From Hevea brasiliensis (lineage: Eukaryota; Streptophyta; Magnoliopsida; Malpighiales; Euphorbiaceae): a stretch of DNA of 64,000 nt. This document shows, piece after piece, positions 23,941 to 35,818 of this stretch. The notes below the pieces were generated by a model, which saw only the letters and a program-made list of their open reading frames with translations, did no database searches and had not been told where the DNA came from. The stretch is taken from NCBI RefSeq assembly GCF_030052815.1, contig NC_079496.1, positions 38,341,593-38,405,592 on the forward strand. The letters are read 5' to 3'. Both the position numbers and the translations under genes were made by a program. Position 1 is the first letter of the stretch, and each line of letters opens with the position of its first letter.

Positions 23941-25200
23941 ATGGACCCCACATCACAGAGAATAGTAGATGAAGAAGTGGAGAGTCGTGCTCCACCTGCA
24001 GCTGAGACTGGAGGCCAGGGAGAACCTAGTCCAGCAGTACCTGCACAGCCTCCGCCAGCTATGTTTCAGCAAATGGCTGAATTCTTCAGACAGATTGCTG
24101 GGGTTATGCCACCACCACCACCTCCACAGCAGAAATCCCATCTTGAAAAACTGAGAAAATTTAGAGCTATGGTCTTTATGGGTAAGAAAGAAGATGATTT
24201 AGTGGCAGCTGAGAATTGGCTAGACCGCACCATAAGGGTATTGAAGCAACTGCATTGCACCCCAGAGCAGAACTTAGAGGGTGTTGTGTCCCTATTGCAA
24301 GACGACGCCTATCAGTGGTAGGACACTTTATCTAGTGAAGTTCGGCTAGAATTGGTAACTTGGGATTTCTTCCTCGCTGAGTTTAGGAAGAAGCATGTGG
24401 GAAGTGTGTACTTGGAAGACAGAAGAAGAGAGTTTATTAGTCTGAGGTAGAGGCAGCTATCAGTTGCGGAGTATGAGAAGGAGTTTGTTAGACTAAGCCG
24501 CTACAGAAGAGAGATAGTCCCCACAGAAGCAGAGAGATGTAAAGGTTTGAAGAGGGCCTAAATGACAACATTAAAATAATGATCACTACCTTGGGGATTA
24601 CAGACTTCACAAAATTCATTGCAGCTGCACTGAAAGTGAAAAGAGTCAGAGTAAGTGAACAGAATAGGAAAGATAGGCAGCGTAAGAGGGAATTTGGACA
24701 AGGGCAATCAAGTATGCCGACTGATAGTAAGAAGCTTAAGGTTTTTGGTTCACAAGATCAGACACAGGGCTAGAAAGGCTAGACTGGGATATCTATAGCT
24801 AGCTCCCCAGGCACAGTAACAAGGGCATCAGCCCCAGTGCCTGAATGTATGCACTGTGGTAGGAGACACAGAGGGGAGTGTTGACTGTTAATTGGAGAGT
24901 GTTTCAAGTGTGGGGCTAAGGATCATTTCATAAGAGATTTCCCACAGAGGAGTGGTTTAATAGCTCCAGTACAAGTTGATAGACCTGCCCCTACAGTTCA
25001 AAAGGGAAAAAGATTGGGTAGAGTAGAGACATCTGACATTTCATAGAAGATTGTTTCTGAGACAATCGAAAGGCCTGAAGTCAGGGTGGCACCACGGGTA
25101 TATGCTATGGAAGCTTAGGAGGAGCCGAACCCAGACATTGATGAGGCGATACAAGGAAGTGAAAAAGCAAGGAGGTAGCAACTCCATGATTACTTAAGTT
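23941..25200 (+). pseudogene. gag: R4 gag with fused pol remnant
   Basis: The ATG at 23941 is 3 bp after a splice-acceptor-like AG (intron end 23937). The protein starts MDPTSQRIVDEEVESRAPP and has a poly-Pro run, then the capsid motif LLQDDAYQW followed by a TAG replacing Trp. A second stop follows FISLR, and a one-base loss near 24545 shifts the frame; 24579-24773 continues with ITTLGITDFTK. Two knuckles are visible (MHCGRRHRGEC and CFKCGAKDHFIRDF; the last Cys is changed). The frame then goes from the pre-protease linker (EEPNPDID) straight into degenerate chromodomain-end sequence, so pol is deleted. It could at best have supplied Gag. Confidence 0.82.
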
Positions 25201-25204
25201 AGGT

Positions 25205-25242
25205 AAATTTCGATGACAAAATTTAAATTAGAGGGGAAGAGT
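25205..25242 (+). promoter_or_regulatory. R4 pre-PPT hairpin and polypurine tract
   Basis: AAATTTCG-ATGA-CAAAATTT (25205-25224) is followed by the tract AGAGGGGAAGAG that abuts the LTR at 25243. One stem pair is lost compared with R6. Confidence 0.8.
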
Positions 25243-26107
25243 TGTAACACCCTCACTGTAGCCGTTCCATACATTCTACTATTCCGGTGACTAGTGTCTA
25301 TCTGGACAGCTAGAAAATTTGGAAAAAAATTTAGACTACAGTGAGGAGTCATAAATAACTCAAATAAGTGTAAGAAAAATTTAGAAAAAAAATTTAGAAA
25401 TAAAATACAACCAACTTAAATGAGTTGGTGCCCTAGCGATGGGTAACCCAGTGGGAAGTTGCGGTCCTCGCAGCTAGAAGCCCTAAACCCTGGAGAAAAT
25501 TTATAAAATAATTTTTGGGACTCCAGAGAAGAGTCATTGAGGTTTCTATGGCATTAGAATGCCAAGAAAATGCTTAGAGAAATTTTTAGATTGGTACAGA
25601 CGATTTTGGCTCAATAAGCTAAACACAGGGCATTTTGGTCATTTCGTCTTTGGAGATAATTTTTGGCCGACTTATCCAATTAAGTAAATAATTATTATGA
25701 CATAAAATATGAATAAATATTGCTAAAAATTGAATTGAAAATGAGTAGAAAAGAAAAGAAAAGAAAAATAAAAGAAATTAGGAATTATGACATCACATGA
25801 TGTCATTACAATGCCCTCCACCAATCAAATTTCAACAAGCACTTTAAAAGGAGATAATTGAGACAAAAATTGAAAACAAATCTGCATATTCCTCTCCTAA
25901 AATAGCCAGCAGCCACCTCTCCCATTTCCACCATTGTTATCCTTCATTACACCTTGCTAACTTTGAATTTTTCACCATAAAATCCCTACCTTCCTTCATA
26001 AAAATTTAATATTACATCTTGAGCAAGTGTTTGGCTGCCAAGAAAAGCTAAGAAAGTGAAAGAAAAATTAAAGTTAGCTAAAGGAAAATTCTGCTCAAAG
26101 AGGTTAG
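25243..26107 (+). repeat. R4 3' LTR, left part
   Basis: It repeats the first 865 bp of the 5' LTR, including the palindrome TGACATCACATGATGTCA (25788-25805). It is cut by R5 directly after the GAG|GTTAG of the splice-site motif. Left flank of R5 is GTTAG (26103-26107). Confidence 0.9.
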
Positions 26108-29100
26108 TGTCACACCTTACCCCTCTGTAAGGCATAACATGATCCCTTAGAATACCTAATGAACTATCGAACTTCACCTACCGATAACTCATTAAGTACC
26201 CTACAAGGGATTTTAAACAATTTTCTTACTTTTGACAAGTGGTGATCATTTTCTAATAGGTATTTAAAACATATGATTAAAAGTAAATCTTCTTAATATT
26301 TTTGGTCCATTTTATTTTTTCACAAATTTTATAAAAATTTTGACAGAGTTCTGTCTGTATTTTGAGAAACTAGTTCTTTAAATACCTGTTAAAAGCACTT
26401 CTAAAAATGTTTTCTCAACAACTACTTCAATTTCACAATCAAACTCAATCCATTTCAACAACTCCACAATCATTTCAATCAATTTCTCAAGTTCAAAATT
26501 CAATAATCCTCAAAATACTAGCAATACATTTCATTCAAATTAAATAAAATAGTTCCACTTATATTTAATTAGAGACAAAATAATTTATATACATCCTTAC
26601 AAAATTTACATCAAAAGAAATACAAACTAAACTTTATTACAAACTTCATACAAATTTTGTACAAGCTGCTCAAGACCCATTTACATGTCCATACATTTAT
26701 ATGCAATACATACATCAAAAGAAATATTTACAATTAGGGTATAAATTATACCTGATAACTTCAAGCTGAATGATCTTTAATCCTTAGCAGCTCAGTCTAC
26801 TGCTCCTCTAGTCTCTGTATCTGCGACAGCAATAGAAGCTATCGCTGAGTATTAGGACTCAGTGGTGCACAACATACTAAAATAATCTTTATGCAAAATA
26901 TAAATTACATTTATTTAAAAATTTGACTAAACATGAGCATTAAACACAAAACATGAATTATGAGATTTTAATGCAAACCAAGTTCATTTTAAAGTATCAA
27001 AACACATTTCATAAAACCCACAGTTAAATCATGCCATCCGAAATAAATAGAATCTCAATAGCCAGAGGCTAAAGAGAAATCACATCACAAGGCTAGCTAG
27101 CTCAAATATATGGATATCCATTCACATCCTCTTCTAATGGCACACCTCAACACTTCTCCAGAGAAGGAATCAAAATTCGAAACTAATTACCCCCACTAGT
27201 CGTGCTAGTGAGGTGTTCAAATATATGGTCATGACACTGTGGTTTCAAAACTTATCTTAATAATTTGCTAAACATTGTCATTTCAAATATACATAATAAC
27301 TTTTAACAATTTAAATCAAACATTATAAGAATTCCATAATCCAATATTTCACATTATTCAAAACAGTATGCAAAAGATGATTATAAAAAGTATACGTTGT
27401 GCACAAACCTCAAATGAGTCGCCTGTTGGCCTTGACTCGACTCCTCGGGTTCTGTCCTGGTATTCTTTTCCACTGAAACACACAATTTCACAGTGTTTCA
27501 GTACCATAACTTGGCATAAATCCAAAAATAAATTTAACTTCACTTTTACCTAGCTCTAACATCTTAAACTCGATGTTCTTGAAAATTTGTGTTTCGGATT
27601 ACTATTCAAGTGAAATTATTGACTTTCTAAGGCTTAATAGGTATGGGAATTCCAACTTTACCCACTTACCACATTTTGGTCACCAAACTTGTTGGTTTTG
27701 GTCATTTTCTCAACACTTAAGTCTTTTAGGCAAAATTGTTAATTTTCAGTTTTTGGTGTTTAAGGTTGCACTATTCCATTGGTCACTTTTCTGTTGCAAT
27801 TTGGCAAAACTTTCTTCATAGAAAATGTTTCCTATTATCCTAAGTTTATTCTCCTTTTTGAATCACTCCATTTGGAGTTTTGTAGCTCAAGTTATACTTA
27901 AATTACGGTTACTGTTCATGCTGCAGAATTTGGTTCTGCAGATTTATTGATCCAACTTCGTTCAGCAATTTGATCAAGTTAAGTCCATAATTTGGTCTAA
28001 TTTTCTTCATATGAAATATTCTACTATATCTTATGTTTCCATCGGTTCAAGAATCACCTAAATCGGAGTTTTCTAGAGAGAGTTATAGCCATTAAAACTT
28101 TAATATTCATATGATAAATCTGCAGTTCTGCAGGTTCAGGTCACCAACTTTGCTCAGTGATTTGATTGGGTTAATGGAATAATTTGGGTTGGTGTTCTTC
28201 ATGAAAGTTTTAGGTCTATATTCCATCTAACCACTAGTAAAATTTCAGGTCATTTTAACTTGCCTAGCTCGAGTTATGACCAAATGAACAAATATTGTTC
28301 ATTTGGTCAGTTTGTGCAGAGGCAGACTGTGATTTCTCAAATTTGGTCAATTTGTTCACTTGGTTTTAGTCACTTTTTGGGCATGCTTCCTAAATGAAAA
28401 TTGTGTCATTTAGTTCCTATTTTCATTCCCAATTGGTCTCATACCAATTGGACTTGTAAAATTCCATTTTTGGTCCCTCAAAGTTGACTTTTGGTCATGG
28501 TGCATACCCAATCCGAATTTGGCTTTGATTCAAACACTTCTAACACACTTAATTAGGTCACAAATGACCATTTCTCACTTCACATTAGGTCAAAAAAACC
28601 ATTTACAATTTTCTCACATTTTTGGTCTCTAAACCCTAATGTCCAAAACCCTAAGTTTGTCCAATCTTCACAATTCATGTAATCTAATTATACAATTCAC
28701 ATATCTAACATTTATTCACCAAGATTCCATGTTTAACCTAACTAAATACCATCAAAACCTTAGGGTTCCATGGCTGCCACATTCTCTCTTCCCTTATTTA
28801 TGCATGATTTCCTTTATTTCTAACGCAATTTCACCCCACATAAACTTAAATTCATGAATTCAATAAGAATTTAAACTTGAAATTGCACTTACCTCAACTT
28901 GAATTTGAATTCTCTAATTTCCCTCTTCTTTTCTTCTTTGTTTGATGACCAAGTTTCTTCTTAAGTGACTAAATCAAGTTTTTGTGAACCAAGTATGGAA
29001 GGATTTGAGGTTTAATGATGGTTTCAAAGCTTGAAGCAAGCTTTAATGGAGGTTTGCAATGGTGAGGGAGAGACAAGGATGGGAAGCGGCAACTTTGGGA

Positions 29101-29788
29101 GAGAAGACCAATTGATTTTTTTTTCTTTTCCTTTCTTTTTTTTTTTATGTCTTATGAAAGACCACAATTCATTTTAATTAATTTATAAATTATGGGATTT
29201 ATGGCATCATGCATGATGTCATGCATGATGTCATATCCCTACACCTTTTTAACTTTTTCATTTTCTCTTTTTTTTTTTTCTACTAGTTCTTTAATTTAAT
29301 TCTCAATCTCGAAGTTTTCTTTTCTCTGATTTTATTTGACAGTTAGGTCAAGAGTCAGCTCTCAGGGTCAATTGACCAAATTGCCCCTCGCCGGTTCATC
29401 CCGGTTTATAATTAATTCCATATTTCTTTCGGCTCCTTGACCTAATTATTTGACCGGCTTAACAGTTCTTTTTCATGATTTTCTCTTTTCCATTGTGTTC
29501 ATAATGGTCCTAAGGACAGCAGCGTTACATTTTACGGTTCGAAATTTGAGTTTAAATCGACTTTGCAGTCATTTCCGAGAATGTCACCCATCGTTGTGAC
29601 TCTCGGCTATTTAACTTCTTATGTTCCGTTTTTCTTGTTTATACTTAACTAACTGGACATTACTAATTATTTGTGTTTATGGTTCATCTAGTTGTCTTAA
29701 ATATGATTCTAATCCCCTTAATTGTCCGGACCGACTCCGGTCACCGGAACAGTGGAATATACGAGGCTATACAAATGGGGGTGTTACA
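26108..29788 (-). repeat. R5 3' LTR (family B, 3.68 kb)
   Basis: The plus-strand view runs from TGTCACACC to GTGTTACA. On the minus strand it contains the box GCATCATGCATGATGTCAT, here partly duplicated (about 29202-29234), the motif GAGGGGCAATTTGGTCAATT (about 29371-29390), a consensus 5' splice site GAG|GTAAGTG (intron start 28892) and the tandem hairpin 26824-26862. No genes. Confidence 0.9.
26824..26862 (-). other. Tandem double hairpin in R5 LTR
   Basis: Minus strand: CTGAGT-cctaat-ACTCAG followed at once by CGATAGC-ttctatt-GCTGTCG. The stems equal those of R1 (3093-3131) while the loop bases differ, as expected if pairing is what is kept. Confidence 0.55.
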
Positions 29789-29825
29789 ATTCTCCCCCCA
29801 TTAAATAAATTTCGTCTCAAAATTT
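29789..29825 (-). promoter_or_regulatory. R5 polypurine tract and pre-PPT hairpin
   Basis: Minus strand AAATTTTG-AGA-CGAAATTT (29807-29825; one G-U pair), then a G-run tract adjoining the LTR at 29788. Confidence 0.8.
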
Positions 29826-29919
29826 TACCTGGTATTAATCTCTGAACAGCTGTGAGTGTTATCTCCTTATGTCCTCTTCTCGTTCCCAAGTAGCCTTCTG
29901 GCCCGAATGATGGCTCCAC
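29823..29919 (-). pseudogene. pol: R5 chromodomain end, cut by S2
   Basis: It translates as HHSGQKATWEREEDIRR, then a stop at 29859-29861 replacing Gln, then SQLFRD-like residues. It is the continuation of 33010-33329 across S2. The upstream part of the open frame (29920-30212) is LTR sequence and is not coding. Confidence 0.8.
29915..29919. repeat. Target site duplication TCCAC of S2
   Basis: TCCAC is repeated at 33005-33009. Joining the flanks restores the codons for KVLWSHH-like sequence of the chromodomain. Confidence 0.95.
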
Positions 29920-32900
29920 TGTAACAACCTCCCTGTAGCAACTCCGTACATTCTACTGTTCCGGTGACCGGTGTCGGTCCAGACAGCTAGAACGTCTGGA
30001 AAAATATTTAAACTAAAGTGAGGGACCACAATTAACTCAAATATTAATAAGAAAAATTTATTAAAAATTTTAGAAATAAAATACAACCAGGTTAAATGAG
30101 CAGGTGCCCAAGTGATGGGTAACCAGAGAGAAGTTGCAGTTCTTGCAACTAGGAGCCCTAGACTCGGGGGAAAAATTATAAAATAATTTTTGAAACTCCA
30201 GAGAAGGGTCATTGAGGTTCCTATGGCATTAGAATGCCAAGAAAATATTTAGAAAAATTTTTCAATCGGTACAGACAATTTTGACCTGTTGAGCCAAACG
30301 GAGGGCATTTTGGTCATTTCGCCTTCAGAGACGATTTTTGGCCGACTTGTCCAGTTAATTAAATAATTATTATGATCTAAAATATGAATAAATATTGCTA
30401 AAAATTGAATTGAAAATGAGTAGAGAAAAGAAGAAAAGAAAATGAAAGAAAATACCTAATTATGACATCATATGATGTCATTAAGAACCTATCCACCAAT
30501 CACCATTTAACTAATTAACTAAAGAAAAAAAAAATGAAATAACAAGAGATAAAAATGAAACAATTCCAGCAGCTCCTTCATTTCATTCCCGCACCAAAGA
30601 AAACAAAAAGAGGAAGACCACCATTAAAGCTCCAAATGAGCTTGATTCCCTAGCCAACTACACCAAAACCTCACCCTCTCTTCACAAAAAATTTCCCTTA
30701 TCACTAGAGCTAAATTTGGGCAGCCATTAGAAGAGAAGAAAGTGAAGGAAAGTGAAGGGTAAAAATTCATCCAAGAGGTTAGTGCCATAACCTTTGCTTT
30801 TACATCTTTCTAATCTTGAATTTGAGCTAAGTTAAGTTAAAAATTTGACAAAAATTGAATTAATGAAGCATGGTTATATTCCATGAAGTTTTGGCAGCCT
30901 TGACATGAGTTAGGGTTAGGAGAAATCTTTGGTTTAAAGTGACATATTGCTGCCCCTCTTATAAATTATATGATTAGTATAGCAAATTAAGAGTGGGATG
31001 CATGAATTGGAGGCTTGGTCAATTAGGGTTAGGGTTTTGGGAGTGAAAATTGGATTTGGCTTATGAAATGATTAAAGGACATTATAATGGTCAATTAGTG
31101 ACCATTTGAGGCAAGTTAATCATAATTTGAAGTGAGCTAATGCATGGCAAAGTGAAATGTGCAGGCTGTCTAGAGACAGCAGTAATGAGGCTGTGATTCC
31201 AGCCCACTTAGACAGCCATATTTTTGGCTGTGTTGGTCCAATTGGTGTTTGGCCAATTGGACATGAAACTAGACTTATAATGGCACATTTTTTCTGAAGA
31301 AACCATTCCCAAAAGACCAAAGCAAGAGGACCAAAAGTTGGCCCCAATCCGGGTACCCTGCAAGCCAATTCTGCAAAATGACCAAATGAACAGTAACTAT
31401 TCATTTGGCCATAACTCACTGTAGAAATGGTCAATGGACCTGAAATTTTTACAGAAACAAGTTAAGACATAGAAAAACAACTTTCATGAAGAAACCTACC
31501 CCAAATTATGACCAGAACCTAACCCAAATGGCAGTCATAGTCACTGTTCATGGTACTGTAGATTTGATAATTCTGCAGTTTTCCAATCCGGCCAGCTGTG
31601 GTTTTTGGACAATATCTGGGGCTACAAAACTCCAAATGGAGTGATTCAAAAAAGTAAATTCAACTAGACAAAATAAGGAACAACTTTTATGTTTACCATT
31701 TCCTCAAATTCCCACTGCAACAGTGCCCAATGGAACAGTAAAGTTGGGTTACAAAAACTAAAAATTCTGCTTCCCTTGGTTTAAACTTAGAAATGGTATA
31801 AATGCTTAATTCCAACAAGTTTTAAATGCAAAATGTGGTACATTGGGGGTGTTAAAACCAATGCACCTATTTTCTATCCAAAAGTCAACATTTTTGTTGA
31901 CCAATGAGGTGAATAGTGACACCAAAACTTGAAATTCACAAATTGAAGAATTTAAAAGTATCAAATGCCCTAGTATACCTAACAAGATTGGTTTGGATAG
32001 TTTGGCATGCCAATAGGGTTCGGTTAGCAGTACTGCACATGGCATTATGCCATTCTGTGATTTTATGGCTTTTAGCCATTCTGACCTTGCATTGAGATTT
32101 GGCCTTGTGCCTGATATTATTCTGACTTGTTAGTGTACATTGCCTGCCGGAGATGCATATGTGACCGATGGTGTGACGGCCCGAGGTACTTGATACCCAG
32201 TGCCAGTTTACCCGTTTATCCAGTCCAGTCGTCTAGTGTAGGTTACTTGGGCAACTAAATAAATGAAAGTGGACAAAGTTAATGATGTACAAATTCAAAA
32301 CGAATAAAACATATACATTCACTACATATTTATTTTCTTGCTATTTCTTTTATTTTATTATTGCACCACTAAGCATTATTGCTTAGCGCGTTGCTTTTGC
32401 CACGCGTAGGTTCTGGAGATACAGATCGTGAGCCCAGTAGACCGCAGACTGGGTGAGTCCATCTGCAGATTACACGATGTCCGTGTCACCTCAACTTCTG
32501 CAGTGCATTGGTAGGACACTAGATGTCATTTTGGTATTTTGTAACTAAATTTCTATTTTCTCATATGTAAATGAACTTATGTAATGTATTTTGAGGTTCA
32601 TGTAAATAATGAAGATTTATGGTTATGTATGGAAGTAATTTGAGTATTTATTTGTTGTTTATATATGAGTACCCTGAGAAATGATGATTGAGAACTGAAA
32701 TTGAAAAATATTGAGTTTGTGATGATATTGGAGTGTGAGATGATTGAAAATGGTTATTGGAAGTGTTTTTCACAGGTTCCGAAGAACTGTTTTCTCCATT
32801 TTTAGCCGGTACTCTGCCGGATTTTCTTTAAAATTTTCGGAACCTCAAATAAATTATAATTTCAGTAAATGACTTAAACGAATTATATTTCACAAGTTAT

Positions 32901-33004
32901 ATTCAAAACCATGATAAAAATTAATTAAGCTATATTATAGTGTGCCGGTACACCGTGTGACATTGCTTACTCGGGTATACTGTACACGGGTAAGGGGTGT
33001 CACA
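29920..33004 (+). mobile_element. S2: solo LTR (family A), splits R5
   Basis: This is a 3,085-bp LTR from TGTAACAACCTCC to GGGGTGTCACA with 5-bp duplications and no internal sequence, so it is a solo LTR. It is in opposite orientation to its host. It carries GAGGGCATTTTGGTCATTTC (30301-30320), a perfect 18-bp palindrome TGACATCATATGATGTCA (30463-30480), 5' splice site CAAGAG|GTTAGTG (near 30777) and tandem hairpin 32369-32406. Confidence 0.93.
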
Positions 33005-33009
33005 TCCAC

Positions 33010-33329
33010 AGCACTTTTACTAACGGTATCTGCTTGTTCCGTAGCTGCTTCACCTTATAAGCCAGAATCACTATGGGTTCTTCCTCATATGTGAGGTCTG
33101 AATTCACTTCAATTTTTTCTACTGGTAGTACATGAGATGGGTCTGATTGATACCTCCTCAACATAGACACATGGAAGACATTATGTATTTTCTCCAAATC
33201 TGGAGATAGTACCAAACGATATGCCAAAGGACCCACTCTTTCCAGAACCACATATGCCCGATAAAACGAGGGCTCAGTTTCCTCTTTCTGCCGAATCTCA
33301 TAATTCTCTTCCAAGGAGAAACTTTGAGG
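33010..33329 (-). pseudogene. pol: R5 integrase C-terminal block
   Basis: The minus-strand frame reads VVLERVGPLAYRLVLSPDLE, HNVFHVSMLRRYQSDPSH and then the start of the chromodomain (KQLRNKQIPLVKVLW). The apparent first residues in the longer open frame come from R6 LTR and are not coding. It continues right at 55473 and left at 29919. Confidence 0.85.
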
Positions 33330-33334
33330 AAAAC
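33330..33334. repeat. Target site duplication AAAAC of R6
   Basis: AAAAC is repeated at 55468-55472, 22 kb away. Joining the flanks restores the VFLKVS/FSL-type integrase codons of R5, which ties the two ends of R6 together across the nested R7. Confidence 0.95.
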
Positions 33335-33698
33335 TGTAACACCCTCCCGGTAGCAACTCCGTACATTCTACTGTTCCGGACAGCTAGAACGTTCGGAAAA
33401 ATATTCAAACTAAAGTGAGGAACCATAATTAACTCAAATATTAATAAGAAAAATTTAGGAAAAATTTTAAAAATAAAATACAACTAAGTTAAATGAGCCG
33501 GTGCCCTAGCGATGGGTAACCTAGTGAGAAGTTGCGGTTCTCGCAACTAGGAGCCCTAGACCCGGGTAAAAATTCATAAAATAATTTTTGGGACTCCAGA
33601 GAAGGGTCATTGAGGTTTCTATGGCATTAGAATACCAAGAAAATGTTTATAAAAATTTTTCAATCGGTACAGACAATTTTGACCCGTTAAGCCAAACG

Positions 33699-33930
33699 GA
33701 GGGCATTTTGGTCATTTCGCCTTCAGAGGTGATTTTTGGTCGACTTGTCCAGTTAAGTAAATAATTATTATGACATAAAATATGAATAAATACTACTAAA
33801 ATTTAAATTGAAAATGAGTAGTGATGAAAAGAAAAGAAAAATAAAAAAAAAGCTCATTTATGACATATGATGATGTCATTTAAAGGCTACCACCAATCAA
33901 ATTTAAACAACCAATAAACTAACTAATAAA
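33699..33930 (+). promoter_or_regulatory. Candidate R6 LTR promoter region
   Basis: The G-rich motif GAGGGCATTTTGGTCATTTC, the 18-bp imperfect palindrome, a CCAAT-like box and an A/T-rich stretch lie in this order upstream of a CT-rich leader that ends at a splice donor. This order recurs in the other family A LTRs. No canonical TATA box is clear, and the start site is not determined. Confidence 0.35.
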
Positions 33931-35780
33931 AGAGATGAATAAAGACCAAAGAATTAAAAAAATTTTCAGCCATCTTCTTCCTCATTCAGCCGCACCACCA
34001 TAACCAAGAACCCTCCATTTTTCTTCTTAAATGAAGCTTAAAAATCTCTTAAACCTCTCCCCAAAACCCTAAGTCATCTTCATTGAAATTAATCCACACA
34101 CCCTAAGGAAGCTCTAGGCAGCCACAAAGAGGAGAAATTTTAGAGTTTTCACAAGTTCAATAAGTTGAGCCAAGAGGTTAGTGCTTACTTATGTTAATAT
34201 TCCTTTATTTCCATGTTAAGGACTTGAATTTAGTATGAAATTGTAAGTTAAATGAACTAAAACTCATGTGTATGTGTACCATAAATTTCGGCAGCCCTAA
34301 GGAAGGAATGAGTCTGATTGTTTTAATGGACTTAGAATGAATTAGAGATTATGTTTAAGGTGTATATACACATTTATGATGAATGAAAGTGTTTAACTAG
34401 GTGTATGGGTGATTTGAAATGGGAAATTAGGGTTTTGGGAGTGAAAAATTGGACTTGGCTTATGAAATGATTAATGGACATTCTAATGGTCAATTAGTGA
34501 CCATTTGAGGCAAGTTAATCATAATTTGAAGTGAACTAAAGTGTTACAAACCCAATTGGTAGGCTGCCTAGTGACAGCAGCAATGAGGCTATGAGTCCAG
34601 CCTGTTTGGACTGCCATATCTTTGGCTGTGTAGGTCCAATTTGTGTTTGGCCAATTGGACATGAAACTAGACTTAAATGGCACAATTTTGCTGAAGAAAC
34701 CATGTCCAAAAGACCAAAGCAAGTGGACCAAAAATTGGCCCCAATCCGGATACCCTGCAAACAGGTTCTGCAGAATGACCAAATGAACAGTAACTGTTTA
34801 TTTGGCCATAACTCACTGTAGATATGGTCAATTGACCTGAAATTTTTACAGCAACAAGTTAAGAAATAGAAAAACAACTTTCATGAAGAAACCTACCCCA
34901 AATTATGACCAGAACCTATCCAACAAGGCAGTGGTAGTCACTATTCATTGTACTGTAGATTTGGTAAATTCTGCAGTTTTGCAATCCGGCTAGCTGTGGT
35001 TTTTGGACCATATCTAGAGCTACAAAACTCCAAATGGAGTGATTCAAAAAATGAAATTCAACTAGACAAAATAAGGAACAACTTTCATGTTTATCATTTC
35101 CTCAAATTTTCAATGTAACAGTCACCAATGGAACAGTAAAGTTGGGTTACAAAAACTGAAAATTCTGCTTCCCTTGGTTTAAACTTAGAAATGGTATTAA
35201 TGCTTAATGCCAACAAGTTTTGAATGCAAAATGTGGTATGTTGGGAGTGTCAAAACCAATGTACCTATTTTCTATCAAAAAGTCAACATTTTTGTTGACC
35301 AATGAGGTGAATAGTGACACCAAAACTTGAAATTCAAAATTTGAAGAATTCAAAAGTATCAAATGCCCTAGTATACCTAACAAGATTGGTTTGGATAGTT
35401 TGGCATGCCAATCGGGTTCAGTTAGCAGTACTGCTCATGGCATTATGCCATTCTGTGATTTTATGGATTTTAGCCATTTTGATATTGTGTTGAGACTTGA
35501 CCTCGTGCCTAATATTATTTACAGCTTGTTAGCTGTTCTGTTGCACACCGGGAGATACATATATGACCGATGGTGTGACGGCCCGAGGTACTTGATACCC
35601 AGTGCCAGTTTACCCGTTTATCTAGTCCAGTCGTCCAGTATAGGTTACTTGGGCAACCAAATGAATGAAAGTGGACAAAGTTAATGAAATAAATGGATAT
35701 AAAAATACCAAACAAATAAGACATATACATTCAATGCATACTTATTTTCTGCTATTTTCTTTTATTTTATTATTACACCA

Positions 35781-35818
35781 CTAAGCATCATTGCTTAGCG
35801 CGTTGCTTTTGCCACGCG
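35781..35818 (+). other. Tandem double hairpin in family A LTR
   Basis: CTAAGCA-TCAT-TGCTTAG (perfect 7-bp stem) is followed directly by CGCGTTGC-TTTT-GCCACGCG (8-bp stem, one mismatch), preceded by CACCA. Copies: 19136-19174, 23123-23159, 32369-32406, 46066-46103, 54012-54049, 54826-54863. R4 has CTAAGC-TTTAT-GCTTAG. Families B and A share the layout with different bases. Confidence 0.55.

Larger units (their letters stand above)
20491..26107 (+). mobile_element. R4: internally deleted gypsy element (family A)
   Basis: Its 5' LTR (20491-23813), PBS and gag are present. The sequence then jumps from just before the protease motif to the last codons of the chromodomain and the PPT (25228-25242). 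About 3.4 kb of pol is missing relative to R6. The 3' LTR starts at 25243 and is cut at 26107 by R5, so the right end lies outside the window. The left flank is TCACA (20486-20490). The two LTRs differ at roughly one base in ten over their first 110 bases, so this is an old insertion. Confidence 0.88.

Noticed and set aside
30500..32050. Minus-strand frames of 79-104 codons recurring in S2, R6 and R7 LTRs (for example 31120-31434, 34536-34877, 42465-42824, 44842-45168)
   Set aside because: They recur because the LTRs are homologous. Lengths and frames drift between copies and no start or motif is conserved, so coding is not supported.
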